A DNA stretch of 64,000 bases from Cichorium intybus (GCA_023525715.1 CM042015.1:88370750-88434749); one strand, 5' to 3'. Positions 1 through 12,362 are shown, numbered from the stretch's first letter. The notes: a model not told the origin generated them from the sequence alone. Program-made: numbers and translations.

Positions 1-780
1 TGTCTTTTTATCAATGTCAAACCAAATGGAGCACAATACAACTTCGATATAATTATCCATATCATCCGATTTCCGTCATGGTTGGAAGTCGAGGTCTTGC
101 AATCAAGGACTAACTGAGATAGAACAAAGGGAAAAAAGATGAGAAAATATTATGCCACTTGAAGCAGATATAGAGTAATAGTAATTCGTCAAGAGGGAGC
201 TCCTCACACACAATCGACAAAACCTACTGCTACATCAAGGTTATCATATTACCACCCTTTTACAAACATCAGACAGAATAAACGATGAAGCTGGGGGACG
301 GCTGCAGTTGTGAATGCGCCACGTGGGTGAAGGGTTCTTGTGTTGGTGCGTGTGTTACGGGGGAATGTGGTGATAAGGAGAAATGCGGCAGAGAGAATTC
401 CTTCAAATCGGTATGATCGGAGAGATTTGGGCACCCTAATTGACGTTTTCTTTCTTCATGGACATAGGCAGTTTCAAGCAACATCGATGATGGAGTTGAG
501 GTGCAAGAGAAGACTGAGGTGGGGTTCAGAGAAATGGGCGGCGGCTCTTGGTTTATAAAGAAGAGGTTCAATCTTTTGAATTTCAAATTAGGGTAACCAG
601 ATTGAATGTGAGAGTGCGAGATTGGGGCTGAGATTTCGATGAGGTGGTTGGTAACTGAAGTGATGGACGTATAAGCATAAGGTGAGAAACAGATATGCTT
701 AATAGCATTGTACATTATGCATTATAAATTGGATCTCTTAATTTTAAGAGTTTCCAATTTTAGAAAGCATTTTTCCTTTT
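1..780. other. Unresolved left edge, no recognised gene
   Basis: A 148-codon minus-strand open frame (269-715) exists here, but its translation is Ser/Pro/His-rich, matches no family I recognise and has no supporting exons. The stretch could be the 5' end of a gene that continues outside the window to the left. I see no repeat boundary or RNA gene. Confidence 0.3.
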
Positions 781-787
781 TAAGGTA

Positions 788-1482
<695 letters not shown>

Positions 1483-1689
1483 CAAAATGTTCATACTTGA
1501 TCAAACATGAATTTCTATTAAAATAAGCCATGGGAGTCCAATTTGACCTTAATTACATATTGTTTTTACTCTATCATTTCATCATAATTTAGTCTTTATA
1601 TTACTATCCCAAGGGTTCAAAATTACTACATTCGATATTCTATCATTCTAATGCTTCAAATTTCAAGATTTTACAATATCATACACAAT

Positions 1690-2520
1690 GATCTTCCAAC
1701 AATACAAGTTATCCATCTCAGCTTGGAAAATGCTTTGTTATGAACAATCTAGGGAATATAATATGGAAATTGATATCTATATGGATAAATCTAAGTGGAA
1801 AATTAATCCTACAAAAAGTACAAGTATTTTCAATGTCTTGAAAGAGTTTAATATGCAAACCTTCACGCTTGTAGCCTTGCTGATGCAATATGGTAATACG
1901 CGTTGACCAGTCTCAATATCCTACCACACTTGGTGTGGTAAGTCTTATAAATGGTGTCCCTTATGATGATTCCAAATGACCAACCATATGTGATATATTA
2001 GGTATTAGACCTGATTCCTCATATGGCTTGTGTTTGAAAAGTAAATATCAATAGAGTCTAGATGAGTGTCATTGGACTTCTATGAAGAACATTCTCGAGT
2101 CCAACTATGTCTTCATCATGAAATCAAAATAAATTTAACTAGGGTAACTCTTAAAAAGCACGATACATGGTTTATAAAAGATTCAAACTACATCACAATT
2201 CTAGAAGTATCTCTAGAATCTATCTACTTTATGTAGTTCATTGTTAAGCTTAGCGGGTTACAACATTGAAATCCATGTAATGATGTACTGTGATAAATTC
2301 TAGTAATTTATACTTGCAAAGAAAAACAATTAAATAATGACAGTCAACACATTTTCATTTCTTAATTCATAAGCTTTCATCACAAGTGAAATGAGTGTTC
2401 CTAAAGTTCATACAAATAAAATACTAAATGCGTCTATTAAGCTCGCACCTTATGTCAAGAATGATGATCACAATATCGACCTTGGAATTTGTTACACTAG
2501 TAGATTATTTGATTTGTAAA
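1690..2520 (+). pseudogene. Decayed Ty1/Copia polymerase (RT C-terminus to RNase H)
   Basis: Read across frames, the plus strand keeps the order of a Copia pol. Around 1740-1865 is a stretch resembling the RT segment (IDIYMDKSKW, then FNVLKEFNMQ). Around 2005-2090 is RPDSSYGLCLKSKYQ followed by HWTSMKNILE, which corresponds to the conserved RPDVSYAL and HWTAVKNILKYL blocks. Around 2285-2300 is MYCDN of the RNase H domain. Stops and frameshifts are frequent, so the copy is dead. The segment after 2520 may include its 3' LTR (a TGTTGGAAC at about 2540), but no pair was found. Assignment rests on remembered family motifs. Confidence 0.72.
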
Positions 2521-3650
2521 TAATTTTAGTATTTGGATGTTGGAACATTAAGTTGTTATATCTATAGTATGAATTAATGTATCTGATATGATTATTTTTG
2601 TCAACGAGATTATGTTTTATGTCAGTGTTTTTTTAATATATGATTTGCTGTTACTTATTCTAAATATCAATATTCGATCATACTATGGCATCAACTAAGA
2701 ATAAAGATTAATGTGAATGTTAGTTAATAATTAGGAAGACATATGAATATTGGTTAGAGAAATTCACATGTATTCACTGGTGGTGAATATTGGATTGACA
2801 AACCTTAATATGTCACTTAATGGACCAATGTCATTAGGTGAATCTTGATAAATAATAGAGTCTTATAACTTTCGACCTAAGATATATGTTAGCTTCTGAG
2901 TAAGTGTGATTATTCCTTGATGTAGTTAAATGATGTTCTGAATGAGACCATTATAAAAGTCTATTATCATATGTGATGCAAAACTTATAATATAAGCATA
3001 TAGTCAAGATAGATTTGTTCCTCATGAAGTATTTTATCTTATTCAAGATCACCATTTGAGAAAAAAATATTCAACTTATATAAGGATACTTCAATCCATA
3101 TGCGTACGTTTAATGCAACAATAAACAAAAGGAGATAAAAGATAATACATATAACAATAATTAGTGAGAAAATTTTTGTAGAAACAAACATTCATTTATA
3201 GTTAGGGGTAGTGAGTTGTTGCTAGACGCTAAGCATGTCTGTATTCGATTATTTTTGTCCTATATAAACGTATGCAAGATAAAAAGAATTAATGCCACTA
3301 CTAAATTTATATAAACCTATAGGTCACACACAAAAAGCATTAAGAGACGTCAAACACATAAAATATTTGTATGTGATAAATTCGTTATTTACCAATCAGA
3401 ATAAATAATAAATAATTTATTATTACTTACAAAAAATAAAAATAAATAAAAAGGGTTCATTAATTAAGTAAATTGTATATCTATAAAATCAAATTAACTA
3501 GTTATATTTAATTATATCAAATGAGTTTGGCTTACTTGTTTAACAACTTGAAAAATGTTTCCTAAAAACTCCACCGATTACTACAAGTATGTAACTAATT
3601 TTTTTATAACTATATCAATTATAAATTCTAATAGCCTGCAGACCTCCACC
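2521..3650. other. AT-rich intergenic DNA
   Basis: No open frame with recognisable content, no RNA gene and no clear repeat boundary. Part of it may be the decayed 3' LTR of the Copia remnant immediately upstream. Confidence 0.4.
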
Positions 3651-3654
3651 TCCT

Positions 3655-4010
3655 TTGCCATACATATATACAAATGCATACATATACAAAAAATATACAA
3701 AAAATACAAATACATACATACATATATACAAATGCATACATATATACAAATACATATATACACACACATACATACATATATACAAATGCATACATATACA
3801 AAAAATATACACACCCACCCACCCAACCCCCCTCCCTCCCCCTCCCCCCCCCCCCCACACACACACACACATGCGCACACACACATACATATGCATATAT
3901 ATGTACAAAAACATACATGAACACATACAAATACATAAGTATATATATACCAACACATACATGTATGCATATACATACATACATACATAATAATAACAGC
4001 TGTTATTATT
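3655..4010. repeat. Cryptic simple repeat (ACATAT/ATACATAC) with C-rich core
   Basis: Interleaved ACATATAC/ATACATAC units with a pyrimidine/CA-rich core near 3805-3885 (CCACCC, C-runs, then (CA)n). It opens several long frames on both strands (Tyr/Ile/Cys/Val or Thr/His-rich), which are artefacts of the repeat. Confidence 0.9.
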
Positions 4011-4205
4011 ATTATTATGATAATAATAAAAATAATAAATAATATAAAAAAATAACAATGGTATTATAGTTATAATAATTTTTTATAATAATGTCAATGA
4101 TAATATGGATAATGCACGTAATATTGTACTTACATTAACAATAATAATATATGAGTACCAATAATAATATTGTATTCATTATGATGATTATAATAATATT
4201 TATAA

Positions 4206-4236
<31 letters not shown>

Positions 4237-4262
4237 GTTATAACATGATTAATTAAAGTATA
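4011..4262. repeat. (AAT)n/(ATT)n-rich flank
   Basis: Irregular AAT/ATT trinucleotide-rich DNA leading up to the CACTA insertion site. No gene. Confidence 0.8.
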
Positions 4263-4284
4263 TGACACTACAAGGATTAGTGGT

Positions 4285-4575
4285 TTTAGCGGCGACAATA
4301 GTCGCCCCTAATAGTACCGAAAGTCGCCCCTAATGCCTTTAGGGGCGACATGTCGCCCCTAAAAGTGTCGCTGCTAATGCTTCGTCGCTAATGCTTCCGT
4401 GTCGCCCCTAAAAGTGTCGCTGCAAATGCTGTCGTCGCTAATACTGTAATGTCGCCCCTATAGTGTCGCCACTAAAGAGTTCGTCACCATTATGGTTAAC
4501 CGTCACTAATACGTTCGTTGCTAATACCTGTCGCCGCTAATACTACAAAGTCGCCCCTAAAAGTGTCGCCCCTAA
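4285..4575. repeat. CACTA left subterminal repeat array
   Basis: More than ten copies, in both orientations, of GTCGCCCCTAA and its variants (GTCGCCGCTAA, GTCGCTGCTAA). The same motif fills the right end of the element. Such arrays are the known binding platform of CACTA accessory transposase. Confidence 0.9.
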
Positions 4576-4803
4576 TATATATATTTTTTCTTTTTTTTCT
4601 GTTTGCCTTATTTTCATTAAGTTCTTAATACAGATGCTCTTAATCAATTCAGACAGGTTCATAAAATGCAGAAATGTAAACAACATCCAGAAATAGTTAT
4701 ATAATCCGATAACATGTTTCAAAACCCATAACATGTCTCAAAATCCATAACATGTCTTATAATACTAAATAAAACATTAACTAGTTGTCATAAACTAAAA
4801 AAA

Positions 4804-6225
4804 CTACTCATCATTACCATCGTTTCCATCATCGTTATAGTACACAACAAATGTATTAAGTACACAACAAATTACTAAGAAATGATAGCCAAACTATAAA
4901 GTACACTACAAATGTATTAAGTCATTATCAAATAAGTTACAACTAACCTGAATACTCTGTGTTGGTTGTGATGATTGGCCCTCCATAAAAGAAGGATTCT
5001 TGGAACTTTGTTTTCCAGACGGTTTACATTCGATCCCTCTTATGTGTCCTCGTCGTGTACCGAACACTTTTTCAAATACAGCCACCTTGTCTACTGGAGT
5101 GTTTGTGGGGTTACATATTACGTATTGCTCGTTAAACTCACGAAGTAAATCATTCTGTAATTTAATTTACAATGATGATTAATATAGATTAGTATACTTC
5201 TTATTTAAAGTAAAAAACAATAATATACATATAACTATAAACAAAAAACACCAATGTACTTACATATTTTTCCTCAACATCTGGGCTATCAAACTTCCCT
5301 TCTTTATCAGTATGTGCTTCATGATAGGCTTCAATTCTGGTAATGCCCTGTTTCACATAAAAAATTAGATTATACTCTAAAACTAACACATATAATTATA
5401 ACTTACTTTCTTGAATGCAGCATTACTGTAGGTACTTGTCCCTCCGCGGTTCTTTACTGTTTGTTTGGCACGATTACCACTATTTTGTTGAGAGCGCTCA
5501 AGAAATTTAGGACTCGTGAAAAGATCAACCGCACTGTCCCAGTTTTGTGGTTTCATACCTCGGGGGGGATTAGCCCTTGCTCTCTCCACATCATTCACTC
5601 CTCCATTTTTACCAAAATAGTCATTCGTAGTGGATTTACGGCCTCTATAACGCTTTCCTACTTGACATTCAATGCCCTCCCATAAAGCTCTTCCATCGGG
5701 ATCATTTTTAAGTGAATCAAAATCAAAGTATGTCTACAAATAAAAAAAGTTAGATAAATAAAAAGTAATAAAAAATCAACAAATGAAATATAATTATATA
5801 AATAAATTACCCGTAGGTGCTCCCACAAGCCATTCTTTTGGTCTTCTGGAACTTCTGCCCATGATTTTTTGTCTAATGGGATGTCTCGCCAAATATAATC
5901 GCCAGCCTCACGAATAAATATGTCATAATTGTTACCAACCGGAATGTAGGTAGCGGCCCTATCCCAAACTAACGGTAAAGGCCGCTTGCCATTAGCTACC
6001 CATTTCTCAATCATCTTAAGATTTTTTTTGAATGCCTCTACGATTCTTGGGTTGAGCTGCAAATGTAATTAAAAAAATATTATTAGTCATAATTTATAAG
6101 AGTGATTTGTCAAATAAATAAATCTTAAAAAACTTACTATCCTGTTGATGATGGCTAGGGCCTCCAAAACCTCGTGGAGGTGGCTCCCCATCACCATCTC
6201 CTCCGTGGCTCATTACATCGGCCAT
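4804..6225 (-). CDS. Transposase_24-type second gene of the CACTA element
   Basis: Minus-strand spliced gene resembling the plant Ptta/En/Spm Transposase_24 family. Exons with GT/AG borders are 6056-5811 (LNPRIVEAF to GLWEHLR), 5733-5407 (TYFDFDSLKND, ALWEGIECQVGKRY, then NWDSAVDLFTSPKF and NSGNRAKQTV), 5347-5264 (EAYHEAHTDKEGKF) and 5154-4948 (NDLLREFNEQY, VFEKVFGTRRGH). The order W, LFTSPKF, N..NR.K and H.A.TDKEG is the family signature. A likely first exon starts at the ATG at 6225 (MADVMSHGGDGDGEPPPRGF) and ends at 6138, but its phase does not match 6056, so a one-base change or a missed junction is possible. A last acidic exon ending at the TAG at 4804-4806 is tentative. It probably binds element DNA and helps transposition. 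Confidence 0.72.
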
Positions 6226-6310
6226 CCTGAAAAGTTATAAGATATAGAATACAGAAATAGAAAATGAAATACAATGCCATAATTATAACATATAAACAAG
6301 AAGTATATTT

Positions 6311-8760
6311 CTATTTCAATGAGCCAAGTTCGATTACAATGAGACAATAATACATATAAAAAATTTCACTCTTTCTCGCCCTCAGACATTTCAGTGTCAT
6401 CCTCATACGAGTTTGGACATCTTTAAGGTACATGGAACAAAACGTTAAAGCCTCTTCAGCAACATAACCCTCTGCCATACAACCTTCCGGCCTCGCCTTA
6501 TTCCTCACATAGTTTTTCAGTTTTTTCAAATACCTTTCGATCGGATACATCCATCTGTAATGTACCGGGCCTCCACAAATCACTTCATCAGGTAAATGTA
6601 AAACTAAATGAACCATTATGTCAAAAAATGCTGGGGGATAGATCATTTCTAATCTGCACAAGATATTAATAATAGCATCCTTGGCCTCCCTCATATCGTT
6701 CACCATCAATGTTCTAGAGCAAATTTGTTTAAAAAACATGCAAAGATCTACCATTGGTGTATATTCATTTCTTTGCAAAAACCCCCTGACTCCAATCGGT
6801 ATCAAACGTTGCATAAGAATGTGATTGTCATGAGATTTCAACCCAGTAATGTTATTATCATTATCTTTCACTTTATTGCTAATGTTGGATCCAAACCCAT
6901 CCGGAAGTTTAACGTCTTTTATAAATTGACAAAAATGTTTTCGATCAGAGTCCTTGAATGAGTATTTTGCATGGGGTATATCTTCTTTGTTACGTTTTTT
7001 TCGTATCCAATATTGTTTTCGAATGTTCAGATTCTCCAAGTCTTTCCTTGCACTTCGTGTGTCTTTGGACCTGTCGTTCTTCAGAAGGGTACCCAACAAG
7101 CTATCACACACATTTTTCTCGATGTGCATAACATCTAAGTTATGCTTCAACTGAAGAGATGACCAATAATCGAGTTCGAAAAAATGCTTCGTTTGGTCCA
7201 GTTGTGCCACGTTCGTTTTCTCTTGTTAGCATTAGCAAGACCAAATCCAGGGTGTTTGCCTGGTACATAACTCGGTACTTGAGCTAATTGAGCTTCTATT
7301 TCTTCATGAGTAAGTTGTTTTATGGGGGGTCGTGTCTCGTGTGCTCCATTAAAATCCAAACTCTTTCACCAAGGGTGGTTAGCATTTAAGAAACGACGAT
7401 GACAAAGATAAACGATTTTATTTTCTATAGCGACTGAAGGAGTGTCTTTATTGCAAGTTGGGCATGCATAGTACCCTTGTCCAGACCAACCAGATAGACT
7501 AGTACGACCTGGAAAGTCGCTAATTGTCCATAACAACGCCGCTTTCATAGTGAAGAACGTATTTGTTGCTGCATCTTTGGTACGTACGCCCGAGTGCCAC
7601 AATTGCTTAAGCTCTTCCACCAATGGCCTAAGGAAGACATCCATGTCCTTCTTGGGTGATTTAGGGCCAGGAATCAACAAGGCCAACATGAATGATGACT
7701 CTTTCATACATAGCCATGGTGGTAGATTGTATGTAGTGAGTATGACAGGCCATGTGCTATGACCTGAATTAATGTTAGAAAATGGATTAAAACCATCAGT
7801 AGCAAGACCTAGGCGAACATTTCGAGGTTCCCTTGAAAAGTTAGGGTGCTTTAAATCAAAGTCTTTCCATGAAGATCCATCAATGGGATGACGCATCGTA
7901 CCGTCTTCTGATCGTCCGGTACTGTGCCAAATCATATTTTTTGCCGTGTGCCTTGAGCAATACAAACGTCGTAGTCTGGGGGTCACAGGAAAGTATCGTA
8001 ACACCTGATGTGCCACCTTCTTGCCCTTTTTCTTGTCATCAACCCACCGACTGGTATTGCAAACAGGACAATTCTGCAACGACTTGTTTTCGCCCCAAAA
8101 GAGAGCACAATCGTATTTGCACACATGTATTGACTCGTAACCCAAACCAAGTTTTTTCAGCTTCGCTTTGGCTGCATAATGTGAAGTGGGAACCTTGTTT
8201 TCTTTAGGAAATGCAGATTCCAACAACTCGAGGAGCTGATCGAATGAAGCATCACTCCATTTGTTGTTCACCTTGATATGCATCAGCTTTGCTAAAAAGT
8301 CGAGGGAAGAAAACCAGGTACAACCAGGATATAATTCTGCTTGGACTTCATCTAACAGCTTATGAAATCCATCATCGGCAACGTTGTCCTCTGTATCTAA
8401 GTTCCCTTCCTCCCGATTAGTATTGTTTTCCCCCATATTTTCCCACATAACGTCGTTGATAACGTCAACCATGTCGTGACTTGGAGCTATGTCGTCACTT
8501 GGTGCTTGGTTTTGACTTGGACCTACGGCATGTACCATCATAGTTCTTCTTTCACCATGATAGGTCGATGTATCATAACGTTTACTAAAACCATACGCAT
8601 GTATGTGGGATTTCATTATTAAGAGTTTTACGAATTCTCTAAGTTCACATCGTCTACACGGACATATGATTAAACCTCTACTGTCGATGTGTTGTTTGGA
8701 TCTCTCAACAAAACTATTGAGTCCTTCCTCGAATGCGTCAGAGTTACGGTTTTCAAGAGT
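6311..8760 (-). pseudogene. TNP2-type CACTA transposase, disrupted
   Basis: The minus-strand reading frame carries the three usual blocks. A Transpos_assoc region (about 8760-8560) has ICPCRRCELREF. A TNP2/Transposase_21 core (about 8050-7370) has GLATDGFNPFSNINSGHSTW, LIPGPKSPKKDMDVFL and YYACPTC. A DUF4218-like C-terminus (about 6800-6400) has VHYRWMYPIERYLKKLKNY. Two lesions are visible. An in-frame TGA at 7368-7366 (NHPW-stop-KSLDF) is best explained by CGA to TGA. A one-base loss in the A-run at 7179-7184 shifts HNWTKRSIF out of frame with FELDYWSSLQ. No ATG is in frame just upstream of the Transpos_assoc block, so the native start is unclear. The protein would have cut and joined the element ends. 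Confidence 0.9.
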
Positions 8761-8979
8761 AGTCCACTTTTTGAATACATTACCTCATATGTGAATGCGC
8801 ATTACATGATTGGTCGTTTAAGAAAAATTCGGCAGCATTTCCCCTTAGCTCCCAGGTATATTTGTAAATATATACCCGAGGAGCAAAGAGAAAATGACAA
8901 CCAAATATTTCTTAAACGAACAATCATGCAATACGCATTCACATCCTAAATGAGATAAAGTATTCAAAAAGCAGTCCCA
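8758..8979. repeat. Imperfect inverted repeat over the transposase 5' end
   Basis: Two arms of about 105 bp face each other with their centre near 8868. The left arm includes GTGAATGCGCATTACATGAT and CGTTTAAGAAA. The reverse complement of the right arm reads GTGAATGCGTATTGCATGAT and CGTTTAAGAAA. The match weakens towards the tip. Outer parts pair TTTTTGAATAC on both sides, so the left arm reaches the beginning of the transposase coding frame. A minus-strand transcript would fold into a long hairpin. Confidence 0.88.
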
Positions 8980-9089
8980 AAACGGGGACAACCCAAAATC
9001 AATTTCTAAATCAATTTCGAGCAGGTATTTCTAAGCTTAAGATGATCAAAAAGAAAAAGAATTATGATAAAAATCAATGAGTTTAGGAT

Positions 9090-9565
9090 GTAGAGTTTAT
9101 GGTTTGGGTTTAGGGTTTAGAAATTAGAGTTTAGGTTTAGGGTTTAGGGTTTAAGGTTTTAGAATTTAGGCTTTAAGGTTTATGGTTTAGAATTTAGAAT
9201 TTAGGGTTTACCGTTTAAGGTTTATGTCTTAGAATTTAAGGTTTAGGTTTATGGTTTAAGGTTTAAGGATTAAGGTTTAATGTTTATGTTTTTTATGTTT
9301 TAGAATTTAGGCTTTAATATTTAGGGTTTAGGTTTTAGAATTTAGTTTTTAAGTTTAGGGTTTACTGTTTAAGGTTTTAGAAATTAAGGTTTAGGTTTTA
9401 GAATTTAGGGTTTACCGTTTAAGGTTTATGTTTTAGAATTTAGAATTTAGGGTTTACCGTTTTAGAATTTAGAATTTAGGGTTTAAGGTTTTAGAATTTT
9501 GGCTTTAATATTTAGGGTTTAGGTTTTAGAATTTTGTTTTTAACTTTAGGATTTAGGGTTTATGT
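9090..9565 (+). repeat. Degenerate telomere-like TTTAGGG array
   Basis: About 470 bp of TTTAGGG and its variants (TTTAGAA, TTTAAGG, TTTACCG) within the CACTA element. The plant telomere unit appears in short perfect stretches, for example GGGTTTAGGGTTTAG near 9107. No gene overlaps it. Confidence 0.9.
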
Positions 9566-10559
9566 TATACTTTAGTATTTTTGTTAATTATAGCATCCTA
9601 CTTTTGTTTTTTGTTTCTATTAGAGCATTGTTGTTTCTTATTTTTGTTAACTAAAGTATCATAATTTTGTTGTTTTCTATTATAGCAATCTAAAGTAATC
9701 GTTAACTAATAAGTTCTTAACAAATAAGTCAAAATAATCCTAACTATCATACATTCCATTAACATAATATTAAGTCATAACTAATAAAGTTCTTAACAAA
9801 TAAGTCAAAATAAGTTCAATACATAATATTAAGTTCTTAATAAGAATAACCTAAAAAACTAACAATATCATACAATAATAACCTAAACATAACATCCAAT
9901 ACATAATATTAAGTCCTAACTAATTAAGTTCTTAACAATTAAGTTCTTAACATATCATACAATTCATTAGAATTTTCATACAAATTCAATCAAGTGTTCA
10001 TATCAAAATAACCATATACAATCCTACAATCAAAACTTTATATACATATTATCTAAGAATCAATATCATGCAATTAAGTTCTTAAAATATCATACAATTC
10101 ATTATAATTTTCATACAATTTCAATCAATTGTGTATATCAAAACTAGTTTTTATAACTAACATTAACAACAACTATATACATTAACATCTCCAAACAAAC
10201 ATATTTTACATAAATCATCAAATAACAATTAAAACACCAAATAATCACAAAAATCTAAGTTTAATATATAAGAAAATTACCTTTTTGTAGAAAATTACAA
10301 GTATCTTCCGTTGGAGATTGATCTTTCAACAAAATAAGCTTCAAAACCACAAAAAACATGAAACAATTATTAAAACTACAATAAATTACAAACCCTAAGT
10401 TTAATATATGAGAAATTACCTTTATTTTAGAAGATTACAACCAAAAAAAGCTTCAAAACCATCGAAACCGCAGCTGGAATCGCAGCAAGTCGAGAGAAAA
10501 TTTTGGGGCTAAACACTAACAGAATGCGTGAAAGAGTAGTCTGATGGGTGAAATTCGCT
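9566..10559. other. Non-coding AT-rich interior of the CACTA element
   Basis: Repetitive AT-rich sequence with several loose copies of AAGTTCTTAACAAATAAGTC and CATACAATTCAT-type words (9690-10130). A short near-duplicate (TTACCTTT, TTTAGAAGATTACAA and AAAAGCTTCAAAACCA) occurs around 10280-10460. No coding frame was found. It probably represents the leader and promoter side of the minus-strand transposase genes. Confidence 0.5.
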
Positions 10560-10975
10560 TTAGGCTTTAGGGGCGACACCCTTTAGCGGCGACAAAGGAG
10601 CTTTAGGGCCGACATCCGGAAAAAAAGGGTGGAAAAGTTACCGCTTTTTTTTCCACCGTAGGATCCCTCTTTCGTTCTACGGCCAAGATTAAACCAAGCG
10701 ATAGCATCCGGATCACGAGCTTTAGCGGCGACACCCTTTAGGGGCTACACCAGGCTTTAGGGGCGACGGTAGTAATTTTTGGGGGGAAAATTTAGCGCCA
10801 TTTTTTTACCACCGTTGGATGAGGTTTTCGTTCAATGGCCAGGATTAATCAAAGAGAGGAAGTCCGGATCGTGGCATTAGGGGCGACACACCCTTTAGGG
10901 GCGACTCCAGACCCGCTAAGTCTGGTGTCGCCGCTAAAGGGGTTGTCGCCCCTAAAGGCGTCGCCCCTAATGCCA
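10560..10975. repeat. CACTA right subterminal repeat array
   Basis: Repeated TTTAGGGGCGAC/GTCGCCCCTAAA words in both orientations, matching the left end of the element and ending in the terminal CTTGTAGTG. Confidence 0.9.
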
Positions 10976-10999
10976 CTAATTCTTGTAGTGTGAGATGTA

Positions 11000-11335
11000 T
11001 TAGCCATGGTAGTGATTTAGTCGCTATTCCCCCAAAAATGTGTTCGAAGTTAGGTATTTACACTTTGTCTGATGGATTGGCAACGAATACTTAAGTTCTC
11101 CCTGGAACCCCTATAGGTTCGAACTGCCCCGTATGGGATGTCTCGAACTTGGGACGTCTCCTGAAATATGGAGGCGTGGCTTCCGTTGCACCACTCGCCG
11201 GTTCCAAAAAAAAAAAATATAAACTCATCGGTAATCGCCTAAAATATGTGATTTATTAGCCATGGTAGTGGTTTGTCGCTAATCCCCCAAAAATGTGTTC
11301 AAAGTTAGGTGTTTACACTTTACGTGAGAGTGGTC
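11000..11335. repeat. Direct duplication around a tRNA-derived SINE-like segment
   Basis: A block of about 75 bp (TATTAGCCATGGTAGTG, CCCCCAAAAATGTGTTC, AAGTTAGGT) occurs at about 11000-11065 and again at 11257-11320. Between them, on the minus strand, 11215-11100 has box A-like GCGAGTGGTGCAACGG and box B-like AAGTTCGAGAC words, next to an A-run at 11204-11218. The SINE reading is tentative, because the tail is on the wrong side for a simple insertion. Confidence 0.4.
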
Positions 11336-12150
11336 CCTAATTCGTTGCTATTTAGCGACGGTTTTGATCTGGCATAATTCATATTTGTAAGTGACACGTT
11401 TCTAAACTTATTATTCAGGAACCAGATTATCAAAAACACTCTATCGATCTCCCTAAAAGTTTTATAACAAGGAAGATCGGTCCTTTTAGCAGTAGTAATT
11501 TATAGCCACAATAAAAGAAATCCATACGAATGGAAGAAATCATAGAGTACACATACATGATAGTCGCAAATGAATGATCCGAAAATTAAGATGTTTATTT
11601 GATTATTATCGTCCTTTAGAGAAGTGTATTGATACTGAACATTAGTTAATATATGGTCGAGAGAGCAGAGTCTAAAAATGGGTGTAAATTCACCATTACT
11701 ATGTGGTGACGTTAAGAATTTGATTGAAACACATTTATAAAAGAAAGCCGATTAGAACAGGTAACATATAAGCTGCTTCATATATAATACTAGATTGCAC
11801 ACATAAGACCATGACTGTAAAAGTACATACTTAGAGTTCGTTTAATTGTTTCGATTACAAGAAATCAGTATTGAGGCAAGCGGATATCAGTCTACTCCTT
11901 GTTAATTAATCATTAATTATGAGGTTATTACAGCTCCAGTGGAATGAGTAAAAGGAGAAACCTCAAGTCCGTGATTGTTATTACCTGCAGAGAACATGAA
12001 ATAACAAGTCAAGAACATGCTAGTGATTAATGAACACATTCAATTAATGGACCCAAAATGTTAAAAAGAAGAAGAAGAAGAAAATAAGTTTTTCATCATC
12101 AACAAAAGACTTTCTTAAGTTTAAAAATTAGGCTTTCTCAAAATTTGAGC
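11336..12150. other. 3' flank of the AGAMOUS gene
   Basis: AT-rich DNA holding the 3' UTR and polyadenylation region of the minus-strand MADS gene. GT at 12154-12153 directly follows the stop codon, and an acceptor-like TTCTCTGCAG lies with exon start at 11984. A 3'-UTR intron of about 171 bp is therefore possible. No other gene was found. Confidence 0.4.
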
Positions 12151-12154
12151 ATAC

Positions 12155-12362
12155 CTACACTAACTGGAGAGCGGTTTGGTCTTGGCGGGAGTAATCATTA
12201 TCGGGTTGCAACTCGTTTGTTTGAAGGTAGTTTCGACCATCGAAGGGCTGGTGAGGTGTTACTAGCTCATAATCAGAACTTCCAGGCATCAAGCTCATGT
12301 GCTGCTGCTGAGCTCTTTCGTTTTCAGCTATCTAAACAATCGTTAAACAAATTAACTGGCTC

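Larger units (their letters stand above)
4263..10993. mobile_element. CACTA (En/Spm) element with TGA target duplication
   Basis: The element proper is 4266-10990 (6725 bp). It starts CACTACAAG and ends CTTGTAGTG, and is flanked on both sides by TGA (4263-4265 and 10991-10993), the 3-bp duplication typical of CACTA elements. Subterminal regions (about 4285-4570 and 10560-10975) are packed with GTCGCCCCTAA and its complement, the expected binding repeats of a TNPA-like protein. It carries two transposase-type genes on the minus strand and a long non-coding half (8980-10290) with telomere-like repeats. The core transposase has a nonsense codon and a frameshift, so this copy is probably not autonomous. 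Confidence 0.95.

Noticed and set aside
269..715. 148-codon minus-strand frame as a gene
   Set aside because: No family resemblance and no exon support; Ser/Pro/His-rich texture like non-coding DNA.
3555..4058. Overlapping 110-147-codon frames on both strands, rich in Tyr/Cys/Val or Thr/His
   Set aside because: Simple-repeat translations present in many frames at once; no coding signal.
9090..9565. True chromosome end
   Set aside because: The units are degenerate and lie inside a complete transposon with ordinary DNA on both sides.
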